Part shown: positions 8,053-16,743 of the stretch, in pieces
Layout: each line of letters starts with the position of its first letter
Position numbering within the stretch: the stretch's first letter is position 1
Notes under the pieces: model-generated
The model's input: only the letters and a program-made list of their open reading frames with translations
Database searches by the model: none
Told to the model about the DNA's origin: nothing
Position numbers and translations under genes: made by a program
NCBI GenBank assembly: GCA_030431775.1
Contig: JAUIHW010000006.1
Coordinates: 1 to 64,000 of the forward strand
DNA: 64,000 bases
Direction: 5' to 3'
Origin: Gammaproteobacteria bacterium
GTDB taxonomy: Bacteria > Pseudomonadota > Gammaproteobacteria > Pseudomonadales > JAUIET01

Positions 8053-10068
8053 TTGTTCATAACACACTGCTTTAATATGCTTAAAACAACCCATACTGCC
8101 CTGTTCCACATCGCCAGCGTTCGTCGAGGGTGTTTGCGTACAGCGCTGATTTTTTTGCTGGCAGCAAGCGGTCCATGGGTCAGTGCCGAGCCAGTGGAAG
8201 CCTATGACTCTGCTGAATCCGGCTTTACCATGAATATGCGCGACGCTGATATTCGTAGCGTTATTCAGTGGATGTCTGACCTAACCGGTAAAAATATACT
8301 CGTACACAATGCCGTTGAGGGAAAAGTAACCGTTATTTCCAGCGGCCCGGTAAGCCGTGAGGAGGCTTACCAGCTGTTTTTAGGCGCGCTGCAGGTGAAC
8401 GGTTTCGCAGCCCAGGAAAAAGACGGGGTTGTCCGGGTAATTCCTGAGAGCATTGCTGCCCAGGGCAGTACCCCATTCAGTGGCAGCAATGCTACCGATG
8501 TGGTCACCAGAGTGCTTCCAGTCCGTAACATACCCGCCGCACAGTTAACGGGAATTCTGAGACCACTGTTGCCATCACACTCTCAGATTACTGCAGACAC
8601 CACATCGAACTCATTAATCGTGGTGGACCGGGTCGACAACATTGAAAAGATAGAGCAGATTCTGACACGAATGGACAAGCCATCAAATGGGCAATTCGAT
8701 ATCATTCGGCTTGAGCATGCCAATGCCAGTGATATAGCACAGAGTTTACAGCAGCTTGTGCCTGGGGCTGGCGACTCATCAGCAGCCGGCTTTGACGTCA
8801 AGTTGTCAGTCGATGAACGCAGCAACAGCTTGCTGATGTTCGGTGACCCATCCAGGCGAAAAAATATGCGCTCCCTGATTGCCCAGTTGGATCAACCGGT
8901 CAGCGGAGACGGTTCTACTCAGGTTGTTTATCTGAACTATGTTGACGCTGCGGAGCTGGTCCCGATTCTCGAGGGAATGGCCGGCGTTAGCGCACGCGAG
9001 CAAGGCCAAGAGCGCCTTAATGTATCGGTACAAGCCAGCGAGAGCACCAATGCCCTGGTGATCAATGCACCGCCAGCATTAATGGCTGACATGAAACGGG
9101 TTGTTTCCCAAATCGATATTCGCAAAGCCCAGGTTTTAATAGAGGCACTGGTTGTTCAGGTCAACAATTCAATCGCTAATGATATTGGTGTAAGCTGGAC
9201 TACAACCGAAGCAGCCATTGCTGACCCGGACGGCGGCGTGTTGAGTGCAGTCAATACCCTTGGCAATCTTCCCTTGGCCGTGGTGTCCGATGCATTAACG
9301 GGAGAGCCCAATAGCGAAACCAATTTTAATCCGGCGGCTGGAGTAACATTCGGGTTTTTTAAAAATGGCTCTTTGCGCGCGGCAATCCGTGCACTGTCAA
9401 GCAACAACAACGCAAATATTCTGTCAACCCCGACCATTATTGCACTGGATAACGAAGAAGCTGAGTTATTGGTTGGACAAAGTGTGCCCTTTATTACTGG
9501 TCAGTCTACGGGCAACGCGTCCTCCACTGCAGACCCGTTTACAACCATCCAGCGACAGGATATTGGCACCGCTCTTCGAGTTACGCCGCGGATTAATCAG
9601 GGCGATTCCATTGCCCTGCAGATTGAGCAAACAACCGAGTCCATAGATCAGTCAGTAGATCCTTCAGTGGCCGCAGTCGCCTCGGACCTGATTACCCGAA
9701 AGACAGAAATGCGTACCCGCGCTCTTATCAAAGATGGCGAGGTTCTGGTGATTGGCGGCCTGATCAGCGATGAAGAAAGGCAACGACGGCAGAAAGTACC
9801 GGTGCTCGGAGATATTCCTGTGCTTGGCAAGCTGTTTGGATCCAAGGGCGTCACCAAGTCGAAGAGCAATCTGATGGTATTCATCCACCCGGTAATTCTG
9901 AAAGACGCGGAACACCGCCGGGAGCTCACCAGCAAACGGTACAACTTCATGCGCGACCAACAACAGGCCTTCGGTGAAAACAATTGGCTGAAAGATTACA
10001 AATTCAAGCCATTATTACCAGAGTTTGAATTGTACGCCCCAGCAAAGTACCACGCACAGGCGGACTAG
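8053..10068 (+). CDS. gspD: Type II secretion secretin GspD
   Basis: This outer-membrane secretin of up to 671 residues has a signal peptide (IFLLAASGPWVSAEP), N0 beginning FTMNMRDADIRSVIQWM, three N1-N3 repeats, and the C-terminal secretin domain with VPVLGDIPVLGKLFGS near residues 575-592. It forms the exit pore for folded exoproteins. The frame opens with TTG at 8053, 5 bp after gspC and preceded by AGG; an ATG at 8077 is an equally plausible start. No S-domain for a GspS pilotin is obvious. Confidence 0.96.
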   Translation: MFITHCFNMLKTTHTALFHIASVRRGCLRTALIFLLAASGPWVSAEPVEAYDSAESGFTMNMRDADIRSVIQWMSDLTGKNILVHNAVEGKVTVISSGPVSREEAYQLFLGALQVNGFAAQEKDGVVRVIPESIAAQGSTPFSGSNATDVVTRVLPVRNIPAAQLTGILRPLLPSHSQITADTTSNSLIVVDRVDNIEKIEQILTRMDKPSNGQFDIIRLEHANASDIAQSLQQLVPGAGDSSAAGFDVKLSVDERSNSLLMFGDPSRRKNMRSLIAQLDQPVSGDGSTQVVYLNYVDAAELVPILEGMAGVSAREQGQERLNVSVQASESTNALVINAPPALMADMKRVVSQIDIRKAQVLIEALVVQVNNSIANDIGVSWTTTEAAIADPDGGVLSAVNTLGNLPLAVVSDALTGEPNSETNFNPAAGVTFGFFKNGSLRAAIRALSSNNNANILSTPTIIALDNEEAELLVGQSVPFITGQSTGNASSTADPFTTIQRQDIGTALRVTPRINQGDSIALQIEQTTESIDQSVDPSVAAVASDLITRKTEMRTRALIKDGEVLVIGGLISDEERQRRQKVPVLGDIPVLGKLFGSKGVTKSKSNLMVFIHPVILKDAEHRRELTSKRYNFMRDQQQAFGENNWLKDYKFKPLLPEFELYAPAKYHAQAD

Positions 10069-10094
10069 CGAACCAGGGAAAACCCGCTTTTCTG

Positions 10095-11174
10095 TCAGCT
10101 AAACCAGCGCGAGTTAAAACGCTGCCACCAGCGTAACAGGAGGGAGTCGAGGCGGTTTTCCGCGGCCAGGCCAAGACGTTCCTGGACCGTTTTCTTGTGC
10201 TCGTATTTTAGTTGATAGAGTTCCGCGCAATCGGCTTTCGCTGTTAGATAGTCGTCACTGGTCGACAGCTCATCGATCAGATTCATTTCCATGGCCTTGC
10301 TTCCGTACCAGGTTTCCCCGGTTGCCACCTCATCAATTGCCAGGCTAGTTCGATTTTGCGCGACCCAGTCTTTAAACAGCTGGTGGGTTTGTTCCAACTC
10401 TTCAATGAATTTGCTGCGACCTTTATCGGTGTTTTCACCAAACAGGGTCAGCGTGCGTTTGTACTCGCCGGCCGTCAGTACTTCAACATCCACATCATGT
10501 TTTTTTAAAACCCGGTGAAAATTGGGAATCTGGGCGACCACACCGATCGAGCCAAGCACTGCAAAAGGAGCAGCCACAATTTTGTCGGCGATACAGGCCA
10601 TCATATATCCACCACTGGCCGCCACCTTATCCACGCAAACCGTTAGCGGTATGCCGCGCTGTTTGATTCTGGCCAGCTGAGACGCAGCCAGGCCATAACC
10701 ATGCACCAGGCCGCCAGGACTTTGCAGTTTTACAACAACCTCGTCCTGTTCACCGGCAATGGTCAACAGTGCGGTAATTTCCTCACGCAAATTCTGTACG
10801 CCAGAGGCCTGCATGTCACCGTCGAACTCGAGTACGTAAACACGCTGTATCGCGTCATCCGGCGCAGCTTCCGCAGCTGTTTTCTGGCGTTTTTTCAGCT
10901 GCTTTTTCTCATTTTTTAGGCGGTTTTTTTCTTCCCGAGCTGTTTGCTTTTGTTCGAGCTTGAACTGCTCCGGCGACAGCAGAGCTTCGCGCAGGCTGTC
11001 TTTCATCGCCTTGTAGCGATCATTCAAATGTTTGATGGTAATTTGCCCATCGGCCTGAGACTGACGGCGTTGGGATGTTTGCGCAACACTGGCAGCAATA
11101 AAAAGCAGTGCCACAACAACAGTGACAACTTTCGCGAGAAAGAGCCCATACTCTGCAAGAACTTCAAGCAACAC
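10095..11174 (-). CDS. sohB: Inner-membrane S49 peptidase SohB
   Basis: This protease of about 359 residues belongs to the SohB family of the S49 (signal peptide peptidase A) group. It has an N-terminal membrane segment (LFLAKVVTVVVALLFIAASV), a highly charged Lys/Glu coiled linker, and the catalytic domain with QSPGG, the nucleophile serine in KVAASGGYMMA, and FAVLGSIGVVA. I chose the GTG at 11172-11174 because GGAGG sits five bases upstream. A TTG at 11198 would add eight residues. SohB is thought to degrade membrane-derived peptides. It converges with gspD. Confidence 0.93.
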   Translation of the reverse strand: MLLEVLAEYGLFLAKVVTVVVALLFIAASVAQTSQRRQSQADGQITIKHLNDRYKAMKDSLREALLSPEQFKLEQKQTAREEKNRLKNEKKQLKKRQKTAAEAAPDDAIQRVYVLEFDGDMQASGVQNLREEITALLTIAGEQDEVVVKLQSPGGLVHGYGLAASQLARIKQRGIPLTVCVDKVAASGGYMMACIADKIVAAPFAVLGSIGVVAQIPNFHRVLKKHDVDVEVLTAGEYKRTLTLFGENTDKGRSKFIEELEQTHQLFKDWVAQNRTSLAIDEVATGETWYGSKAMEMNLIDELSTSDDYLTAKADCAELYQLKYEHKKTVQERLGLAAENRLDSLLLRWWQRFNSRWFS

Positions 11175-11231
11175 AACTGCCTCCGAGCGCCTGATCAAAC
11201 GCGGCAGTATATAGTATTCATTGCTGGAAAG

Positions 11232-11888
11232 TTACTGCCAGGTATCGGTTGCCTGCTCGGCCACATCATTAGCCGGCTGTGCGAGTAAACCCGAGCGCGT
11301 CAGCACTATGTCATACCGGGCATTATGAGTCATAGGCATATACACGGCGCTGCCGTATTGTGGACGAATCCACGGCAGGTATTGGTGAGTCTTGTGTAAC
11401 AACTTCCAGGTATCAATTCGATAATTTGAGTCGCCGATCTCATGCACAAATCGCGGTGCATTCCGTGCCTGTTGTAAGGTCAGATAGCGACCGGACAAAC
11501 GCCCGAGTCGGTACAATGGCTGGAGTCCCATCTTGGTGGCCAATCCTCGCCAGCTGATCACCCGCACATCCAGCTGCCATTCGTCACCTCGCAGCTCGAA
11601 ACGCTGATCGGACCTGCCTGGGATGCTAAGTGTAGCGATAAACACCTGTGGTTTGAATTCCGTCAATCGTAGCTGTGCAACCGTCTCCTGGTTTTGCCAG
11701 TGGCTATAATCGCGAAGATCAAGTGCCAGGGAAGCGGCCATAAAACCCAGCAACAGTAGAGCGACGCCCAGGTTCCCTCGAATCCATGGTCCTAACCAGC
11801 CGCGCCGAAAAAGCAGCCGAAAGACTGCCCAAACGCTGAGCAGCGTTATTGACCAGGCCAGTAACTGAAGCCCCGTTTCTCCACTCAT
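11232..11888 (-). CDS. Conserved membrane protein of unknown function
   Basis: This 218-residue protein has two predicted membrane helices near the N-terminus (about 7-27 and 40-58) and a soluble, probably periplasmic domain with several tryptophans. I do not recognise a named domain. Similar proteins next to fimL or dnaQ in Pseudomonas-like genomes are often loosely labelled multidrug transporters, which this topology does not support. It lies 21 bp after fimL in the same direction. Confidence 0.75.
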   Translation of the reverse strand: MSGETGLQLLAWSITLLSVWAVFRLLFRRGWLGPWIRGNLGVALLLLGFMAASLALDLRDYSHWQNQETVAQLRLTEFKPQVFIATLSIPGRSDQRFELRGDEWQLDVRVISWRGLATKMGLQPLYRLGRLSGRYLTLQQARNAPRFVHEIGDSNYRIDTWKLLHKTHQYLPWIRPQYGSAVYMPMTHNARYDIVLTRSGLLAQPANDVAEQATDTWQ

Positions 11889-11909
11889 CCCTGTGCAGTC
11901 ACGAGCTGA

Positions 11910-13598
11910 TTAGGCGGCCATCGCCGGGTAACCTATTTCTGTTAGACTGTCGTCGGCCACATTAAGAACGTCGTCTCCGCAGGTGTTGCGCGCCTGAAGT
12001 TGCGCCAGATAGTATTCAAGACTGATTAATGCATCGGCGAGAGTATGCAGGAGACTTTCGTCTTTAGCTGACTCCTTGCCAAGAGCCGACTCGATGAAAC
12101 GCGTAGCCCGAAGCAGAATGTCGGCGGCCCGCGCTTCGTGCAGAATTTCCAGCCCACCGCGTACTGATCGCAGAGTAGTGGCGATGTTGCCGAGGTGAGC
12201 CTCGTCGAATCCACTCTCAACGTAGGAAGTAATCGCTCTTTTGGCCAGATTCAGGCCCGCTTGAGATTCACCAATAACCGCCAATTCCGCACTACTAAGC
12301 GCAGTTTGGTCAGCTCTCTCGACAGGGTCTTGCTGTTGCCCTACCGGCACCCTGGCATTTTCCAGTACGCTCTCCAGCATGATCAGCACATCGGCCAGAG
12401 GCATTACCCTGTCCCAGGTGACGTTATCGGGCGCCTCTACCCAGCTTTTTACTTCACTGGCACGCGCTGCAAGCAGTTGCGCCAACGTTTCGCCACCCAG
12501 GCCTTGCAGAGAGTTCAGCATTTCCACCAATTGGCCGTGCAATCTGTCCAGGTCTTCTGTCTGGTATTGGTCCGCACGCGAGGCCGCGTCGAGATACTCT
12601 CGGCTTGAAGCCAGCAGGTTCGTTAGGGTGTCGAGTCGTGCCTGTTCAATATCCCTATTGAGCTGGTATACGTACGCCATATCGGCCTGTAAGCTGGCTT
12701 CTGTTTCACTGCAATCGATGTTTATTTGCGTGCTAACCAGCTCAGCCAGAGGGCCAGGATTGCTTACCAAACCTATCAAGTAAACCCATTCAGCTTGTGT
12801 ATCTGCGTCCGGAAAGCGGCTGATCTGGCCGGCGGTCTGAGCAGCGAAGAGGCGAAAAATCTTGTCAACAGCCATCAGCAGGCGCTGTCTAGAAAAATCC
12901 AGCGCCAACCTGCCTTCTGAGAACTCACACACCGCAGCTGCAATCAGCAACCAGATCTGCCCGCCGGGATGCTGTCTTAACAGGCCATACATGCGCTCGG
13001 TGGCCCGCTGCATCAGTGCCAGCGCCGCCCTCGAGTCTTCATCTCTGATAAGGCCGATAATGCCGGTCTGGTACATCTGGCGCAGCCGCCGGATGGATAG
13101 AGCGAGACGGTCAGCATCTGTCTCAGAGTCGAGCGCCAACTCTGGAGAGCTGAGTTCGCCCTGCAGTGCAAACTCACTGAATGTGTGCTCGACCAGCCGA
13201 GGAAGGCCTGCAAGGCTTCGTATTAAGTTCAGCGCCGGTAACAACAAGGCTGGTTTTCCAGAGCCACTCGCCCGAACGTAATCAAGGTAGCTTGGCATGG
13301 CCGAGAGTGCCTGAGCGACAGCAAAGACACTATTGTCATTGAGCCGGCAATCACCCGCAATCAACTTCTGCAACAAGTGTTCTAGGTCGCGCCCCAACTC
13401 GCACATACCGTGCAATTCCAGCAAAGCAAGCGCTCCGTTTGCCTGCAGAACATTTTGCAGGCTCGCCTTTAGCTGAGTTGTGTCTTCCGGGTTTGCCTGG
13501 ACCGCCTGCCAGGATTCAAAGGCCAGTTGCAGGGTTTCCCCTAGCTCACCGGAAACTATGCTTAATGATGACAGGTTCACAGAAGAATAAGCGCTCAC
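11910..13598 (-). CDS. fimL: FimL-like protein (ChpA N-terminal homologue, no kinase domain)
   Basis: This 562-residue soluble protein aligns by eye with the N-terminal half of the pilus chemotaxis kinase ChpA, from ELGETLQLAFESWQAVQANP through LIRSLAG to the end, LADALISLEYYLAQLQ. It has no histidine kinase, CheW or receiver domain. That is the make-up of FimL, which in P. aeruginosa supports type IV pilus function and cAMP signalling with FimV and PilG. Where ChpA has a histidine in its first Hpt-like domain, this protein has NVLQANGA, so phosphotransfer looks lost. The GTG start has GGAGG six bases upstream. The neighbours dnaQ and rnhA match the Pseudomonas locus. Confidence 0.85.
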   Translation of the reverse strand: MSAYSSVNLSSLSIVSGELGETLQLAFESWQAVQANPEDTTQLKASLQNVLQANGALALLELHGMCELGRDLEHLLQKLIAGDCRLNDNSVFAVAQALSAMPSYLDYVRASGSGKPALLLPALNLIRSLAGLPRLVEHTFSEFALQGELSSPELALDSETDADRLALSIRRLRQMYQTGIIGLIRDEDSRAALALMQRATERMYGLLRQHPGGQIWLLIAAAVCEFSEGRLALDFSRQRLLMAVDKIFRLFAAQTAGQISRFPDADTQAEWVYLIGLVSNPGPLAELVSTQINIDCSETEASLQADMAYVYQLNRDIEQARLDTLTNLLASSREYLDAASRADQYQTEDLDRLHGQLVEMLNSLQGLGGETLAQLLAARASEVKSWVEAPDNVTWDRVMPLADVLIMLESVLENARVPVGQQQDPVERADQTALSSAELAVIGESQAGLNLAKRAITSYVESGFDEAHLGNIATTLRSVRGGLEILHEARAADILLRATRFIESALGKESAKDESLLHTLADALISLEYYLAQLQARNTCGDDVLNVADDSLTEIGYPAMAA

Positions 13599-13849
13599 AA
13601 GCCCTCCGCTTAGATACTGGATACTCGCTGTCCTTGCTGGTACCGGATTGACTGTTCATCAATAAAGTATAAACAAGATCCTTAATTCTGCCGGTTGTTC
13701 TGCATACACTTCAAAGATTTGCGCCACATCGGCAAAACCCGCTATGTACCTGTCAATTGCCTGAATTGTGATCGGTGTCACCCTGGCGCAGCAATCTGTG
13801 GCGCTGGGCGCCGCCAATCTGCCGGCCGGCGGGTCGCTTCAGCCAGAGC
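13599..13849. other. Intergenic region between fimL and dnaQ
   Basis: These 251 bp carry no convincing gene. On the minus strand there is a hairpin, GGCGC-CCA-GCGCC, at 13800-13812 shortly after dnaQ, without a T-run. There is also a perfect TTGACA near 13752-13757 and a TATACT near 13667-13672, but neither has a good partner box. A fimL promoter is probably here. Confidence 0.4.
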
Positions 13850-14566
13850 CTACTGGTCGGCCTGCAGCCAAATGCACTGGCCATTGTTGTGCTCGGCAAT
13901 GGCCTCCAGTAAACGCTGGTGCTCCTCAAGTTCAGCGACCGACGGTTCAATAATCAAGCCGCCAGCCCGGTTGGTGACTGGTCGATAAGAACTGTTGGTG
14001 GACGGCGAGTCGCTTTGTTTGCGAGATTCGCGATCCAGGCCCAGGTCGGTTTGACCACCGGTCATGGTCAAATACACGTCGGCCAGAATTTCTGCGTCGA
14101 GCAGTGCTCCGTGAAGTTCGCGCTGCGAGTTATCAACGTCATAACGTTTACATAACGCGTCAAGATTGTTCTTTTGTCCGGGATGGCGAGCTCTGGCGAG
14201 CAGCAGAGAGTCCACTACGCTGCACAGGTTTCCTAAGCGCTCATCACGGCCACACAGTGCCAGTTCATTGTCCAGAAAGCCGATATCGAAAGCCGCGTTG
14301 TGAATCACCAGTTCCGCGTCGCGAATAAAGTCCAGAAATTCATCAACAATTGCGCGGAAAACCGGTTTGTCCTGCAAACTTTCCAGGCTGATGCCATGAA
14401 CTTCCTGCGCGCCCTCGTCTATGTCGCGCTCGGGGTTGATGTACTGGTGATAATGACGGCCCGTCAGGCGACGGTTGACCACCTCCACGCCACCAATTTC
14501 TATGATGCGGTGGCCGCTGCGGTATTCCAGCCCGGTGGTTTCCGTATCAAGAACTATCTGTCTCAT
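13850..14566 (-). CDS. dnaQ: DNA polymerase III epsilon subunit (3'-5' exonuclease)
   Basis: This 238-residue proofreading exonuclease has Exo I DTETTG (Asp7, Glu9), Exo II around [14 protein letters not shown] and the Exo III region ending [14 protein letters not shown], with the DEDDh histidine. The C-terminal tail for binding the alpha subunit follows a polar linker. Its ATG overlaps the rnhA stop by four bases, so the two are translated from one message. In E. coli the same two genes are divergent. Confidence 0.97.
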   Translation of the reverse strand: MRQIVLDTETTGLEYRSGHRIIEIGGVEVVNRRLTGRHYHQYINPERDIDEGAQEVHGISLESLQDKPVFRAIVDEFLDFIRDAELVIHNAAFDIGFLDNELALCGRDERLGNLCSVVDSLLLARARHPGQKNNLDALCKRYDVDNSQRELHGALLDAEILADVYLTMTGGQTDLGLDRESRKQSDSPSTNSSYRPVTNRAGGLIIEPSVAELEEHQRLLEAIAEHNNGQCIWLQADQ

Positions 14567-15006
14567 AACTCATCGATTCCACGGTTCGCCAGTTGATCGG
14601 CCAATTCGTTATCCGGGTGCCCACTGTGGCCCTTCACCCAATGCCAGGCCACCCTGTGTTGCTGAACCAGCGCATCCAGCTCTTGCCATAAATCAACATT
14701 CTTGACTGGCTTTTTGGCCGAGGTGCGCCATCCATTGCGCTTCCAGGTGAGCAGCCATTCCGTAATGCCTTTGCGAACATATTGTGAATCGGTGGTCAGA
14801 TCTACCACACAGTATTGGCGAAGCGCCCGCAAGCCTTCAATAGCCGCTCGCAGTTCCATGCGATTATTAGTGGTTTGTGGCTCACCTCCATACAAGTGCT
14901 TCTCATGCTCGCCACTGCGCAAAACTACCCCCCAACCGCCCGGGCCAGGATTACCACGACAGGCTCCGTCCGAAAAGAGCTCAACGGCTGGCGGCTCACT
15001 GCTCAT
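14563..15006 (-). CDS. rnhA: Ribonuclease HI
   Basis: This 147-residue enzyme cuts the RNA strand of RNA-DNA hybrids. It has the catalytic acidic residues in [16 protein letters not shown] (Asp13), [15 protein letters not shown] and the late ELADQLA Asp. The basic protrusion [19 protein letters not shown] is present, as in the E. coli type. Length is normal. Its start overlaps the methyltransferase stop by 11 bp. Confidence 0.98.
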   Translation of the reverse strand: MSSEPPAVELFSDGACRGNPGPGGWGVVLRSGEHEKHLYGGEPQTTNNRMELRAAIEGLRALRQYCVVDLTTDSQYVRKGITEWLLTWKRNGWRTSAKKPVKNVDLWQELDALVQQHRVAWHWVKGHSGHPDNELADQLANRGIDEL

Positions 15007-15760
15007 CGTCAGCCTGCATCGCCGCGCGAGTGCTCGGTTTGATAATGGGCACAGCTAAACCATGTGATAGATCAGCCCAGCGTTTCCTGACCGGGGTTAA
15101 GGTACTATGACGCTTTTTGGCAGCCAGCAGCGCACCGGCGCCAAAAGGCCGAGTAATGCCCGCCAGTGGGCTCTGGTATTTTTCCAACCGCCGGGCACTC
15201 ACGCCGCTATCCAGTTTTGGTAAATGCCAACAGTAGTCTGTACTCGCGATTGCGAAATCCAGCAAGCGCAGCCAATCGGACAACTTTGCTGTACTCAAAG
15301 CCTGCATATGCCAGGATCGCCGTTTGAAGTGTCTGCTGAACAATTGCTGCGCGAAAAAAACGCTCCACGGATTGAAAGACACAATGACCAGTTGTCCTTC
15401 CGGTCGTATGACCCTGGCGGCTTCCCGTAGGATGGCATGTGGATCAAGGGCAAATTCGAGAACATGGTGCAAAACCACACAGTCCAGGCTGTGTTGCTCC
15501 AGTGGCAAACTGTCAAAACTGGCCAGTGCCGCGTGCCCGCTGTCGGGCACCGGGTAAGGTGCCATGGAAAAGCTGTGGCTTATCTGATTCTGTGAAACCA
15601 GGTTGATGTTGTCCAAAATACTCAATTGCAGGAGGTGAACACCGCAGAATGAGGACAGTGCGCGGTCAAGCATTTTCTGTTCACAACGCAGATAGGCCTG
15701 CCCCGCTTCGGAATACAGCCAGCGCACTGCGCGAGCTTGTTGCTCTCTGGGTTCTGTCAT
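14996..15760 (-). CDS. SAM-dependent methyltransferase (YafS type)
   Basis: This class I methyltransferase of about 254 residues belongs to the YafS-like group found beside gloB and rnhA in many gammaproteobacteria. It has LLQLSILDN in place of a canonical motif [20 protein letters not shown] as motif IV region and [22 protein letters not shown] as the post-motif. The frame can be extended to 15913, but the ATG at 15758-15760 fits the family and avoids overlap with the gloB leader. Its substrate is unknown. Confidence 0.88.
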   Translation of the reverse strand: MTEPREQQARAVRWLYSEAGQAYLRCEQKMLDRALSSFCGVHLLQLSILDNINLVSQNQISHSFSMAPYPVPDSGHAALASFDSLPLEQHSLDCVVLHHVLEFALDPHAILREAARVIRPEGQLVIVSFNPWSVFFAQQLFSRHFKRRSWHMQALSTAKLSDWLRLLDFAIASTDYCWHLPKLDSGVSARRLEKYQSPLAGITRPFGAGALLAAKKRHSTLTPVRKRWADLSHGLAVPIIKPSTRAAMQADDEQ

Positions 15761-15875
15761 CGCCTGATGGTAACGTAAAGCGTAGTCCCACGGAATGACG
15801 GCGTGAAAAATATGACATTTGCAGCCAGTGCGGTTACTATTTTCGCCGCGATTTATACCGTTCAGGGAGTTCAGC

Positions 15876-16667
15876 GTGCTGCAAGTCACCCCTATTGGGG
15901 CTTTCAATGACAATTATATCTGGTTGCTGCGACCGGCAGATGGTAGTGAGGCCTGGGTGGTCGACCCCGGTGATGCAGCCCCGGTTCTCGCAGAGCTCGA
16001 ACGCTTGCAACTGGAGCTGGCAGGTATACTGATCACCCATCACCATTTCGATCATGTTGGTGGTATCGAAGCACTCAGAAAGCACGCTGCCGACCAGGGT
16101 CGTGAGCTGGTGATATACGGCCCGGACAATCCGGCCATCGACGGTATCTCTCACCCGCTGCGCGAAGGTGACTGTGCCGAAGTATTGGATACTCGTTTTA
16201 CCGTGTACGAAGTGCCCGGGCATACCCTGGATCACATCGCGTATTTCGCCGCAGAGGGCGCCTCATCGCCCATTTTATTCTGTGGTGATACCCTGTTCGC
16301 GGGCGGTTGTGGGCGGCTGTTTGAAGGCCAGCCTGAACAAATGTGGAACTCCCTGCTCAGTTTGCGTGACTTGCCTGACGAAACCCTGGTTTACTGCGCT
16401 CACGAATACACCCTGGCCAACCTGGATTTTGCGCGGGTTGTCGAGCCCGATAATCAAACCTTACTGCAGCGTATACGATCAGACCAGGACCGGCGCAGGC
16501 GTGGGGAGCCCACTGTACCAAGTCGTTTGGCAATCGAGTGTTCCACCAATCCATTTTTGCGAGCTGACTGTCCAGCCGTGCAAGCCGCCGCTAGACAGCG
16601 TGGCGGCAATCTTAACCAGGACGCTCAGGTATTTGCAGAGATTCGTGCCTGGAAAGACAGCTTTTGA
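15876..16667 (+). CDS. gloB: Hydroxyacylglutathione hydrolase (glyoxalase II)
   Basis: This metallo-beta-lactamase-fold enzyme of 263 residues hydrolyses S-lactoylglutathione in the second step of methylglyoxal detoxification. The metal motif THHHFDHVGG, GHTLDHIAYF, the aspartate in FCGDTLFAGGCGRLFEG and CAHEYTLANL are all present. I chose the GTG at 15876, which has GGGAG six bases upstream and gives the family start LQVTPIGAFNDNYIWLL. The upstream ATG at 15819 is unlikely. It diverges from the methyltransferase gene. Confidence 0.97.
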   Translation: MLQVTPIGAFNDNYIWLLRPADGSEAWVVDPGDAAPVLAELERLQLELAGILITHHHFDHVGGIEALRKHAADQGRELVIYGPDNPAIDGISHPLREGDCAEVLDTRFTVYEVPGHTLDHIAYFAAEGASSPILFCGDTLFAGGCGRLFEGQPEQMWNSLLSLRDLPDETLVYCAHEYTLANLDFARVVEPDNQTLLQRIRSDQDRRRRGEPTVPSRLAIECSTNPFLRADCPAVQAAARQRGGNLNQDAQVFAEIRAWKDSF

Positions 16668-16682
16668 AGCATAAGGTGGTTG

Positions 16683-16700
16683 AGCTTCTATAATTAAAAG
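16683..16700 (+). promoter_or_regulatory. Probable -10 element for mltD
   Basis: A perfect TATAAT lies at 16689-16694, 50 bp before the mltD start. The best -35 candidate is TTGAAG with a 19-bp spacer, inside the end of gloB. This is a likely but not proven promoter. Confidence 0.4.
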
Positions 16701-16743
16701 AATCACCCGCCTTCTGCTTTCAGGCTGGAACACTGCAGTAATT

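Noticed and set aside
13695-13988. Open frame on the plus strand between fimL and dnaQ
   Set aside because: It runs into dnaQ on the opposite strand and has no ribosome site or protein-like pattern.
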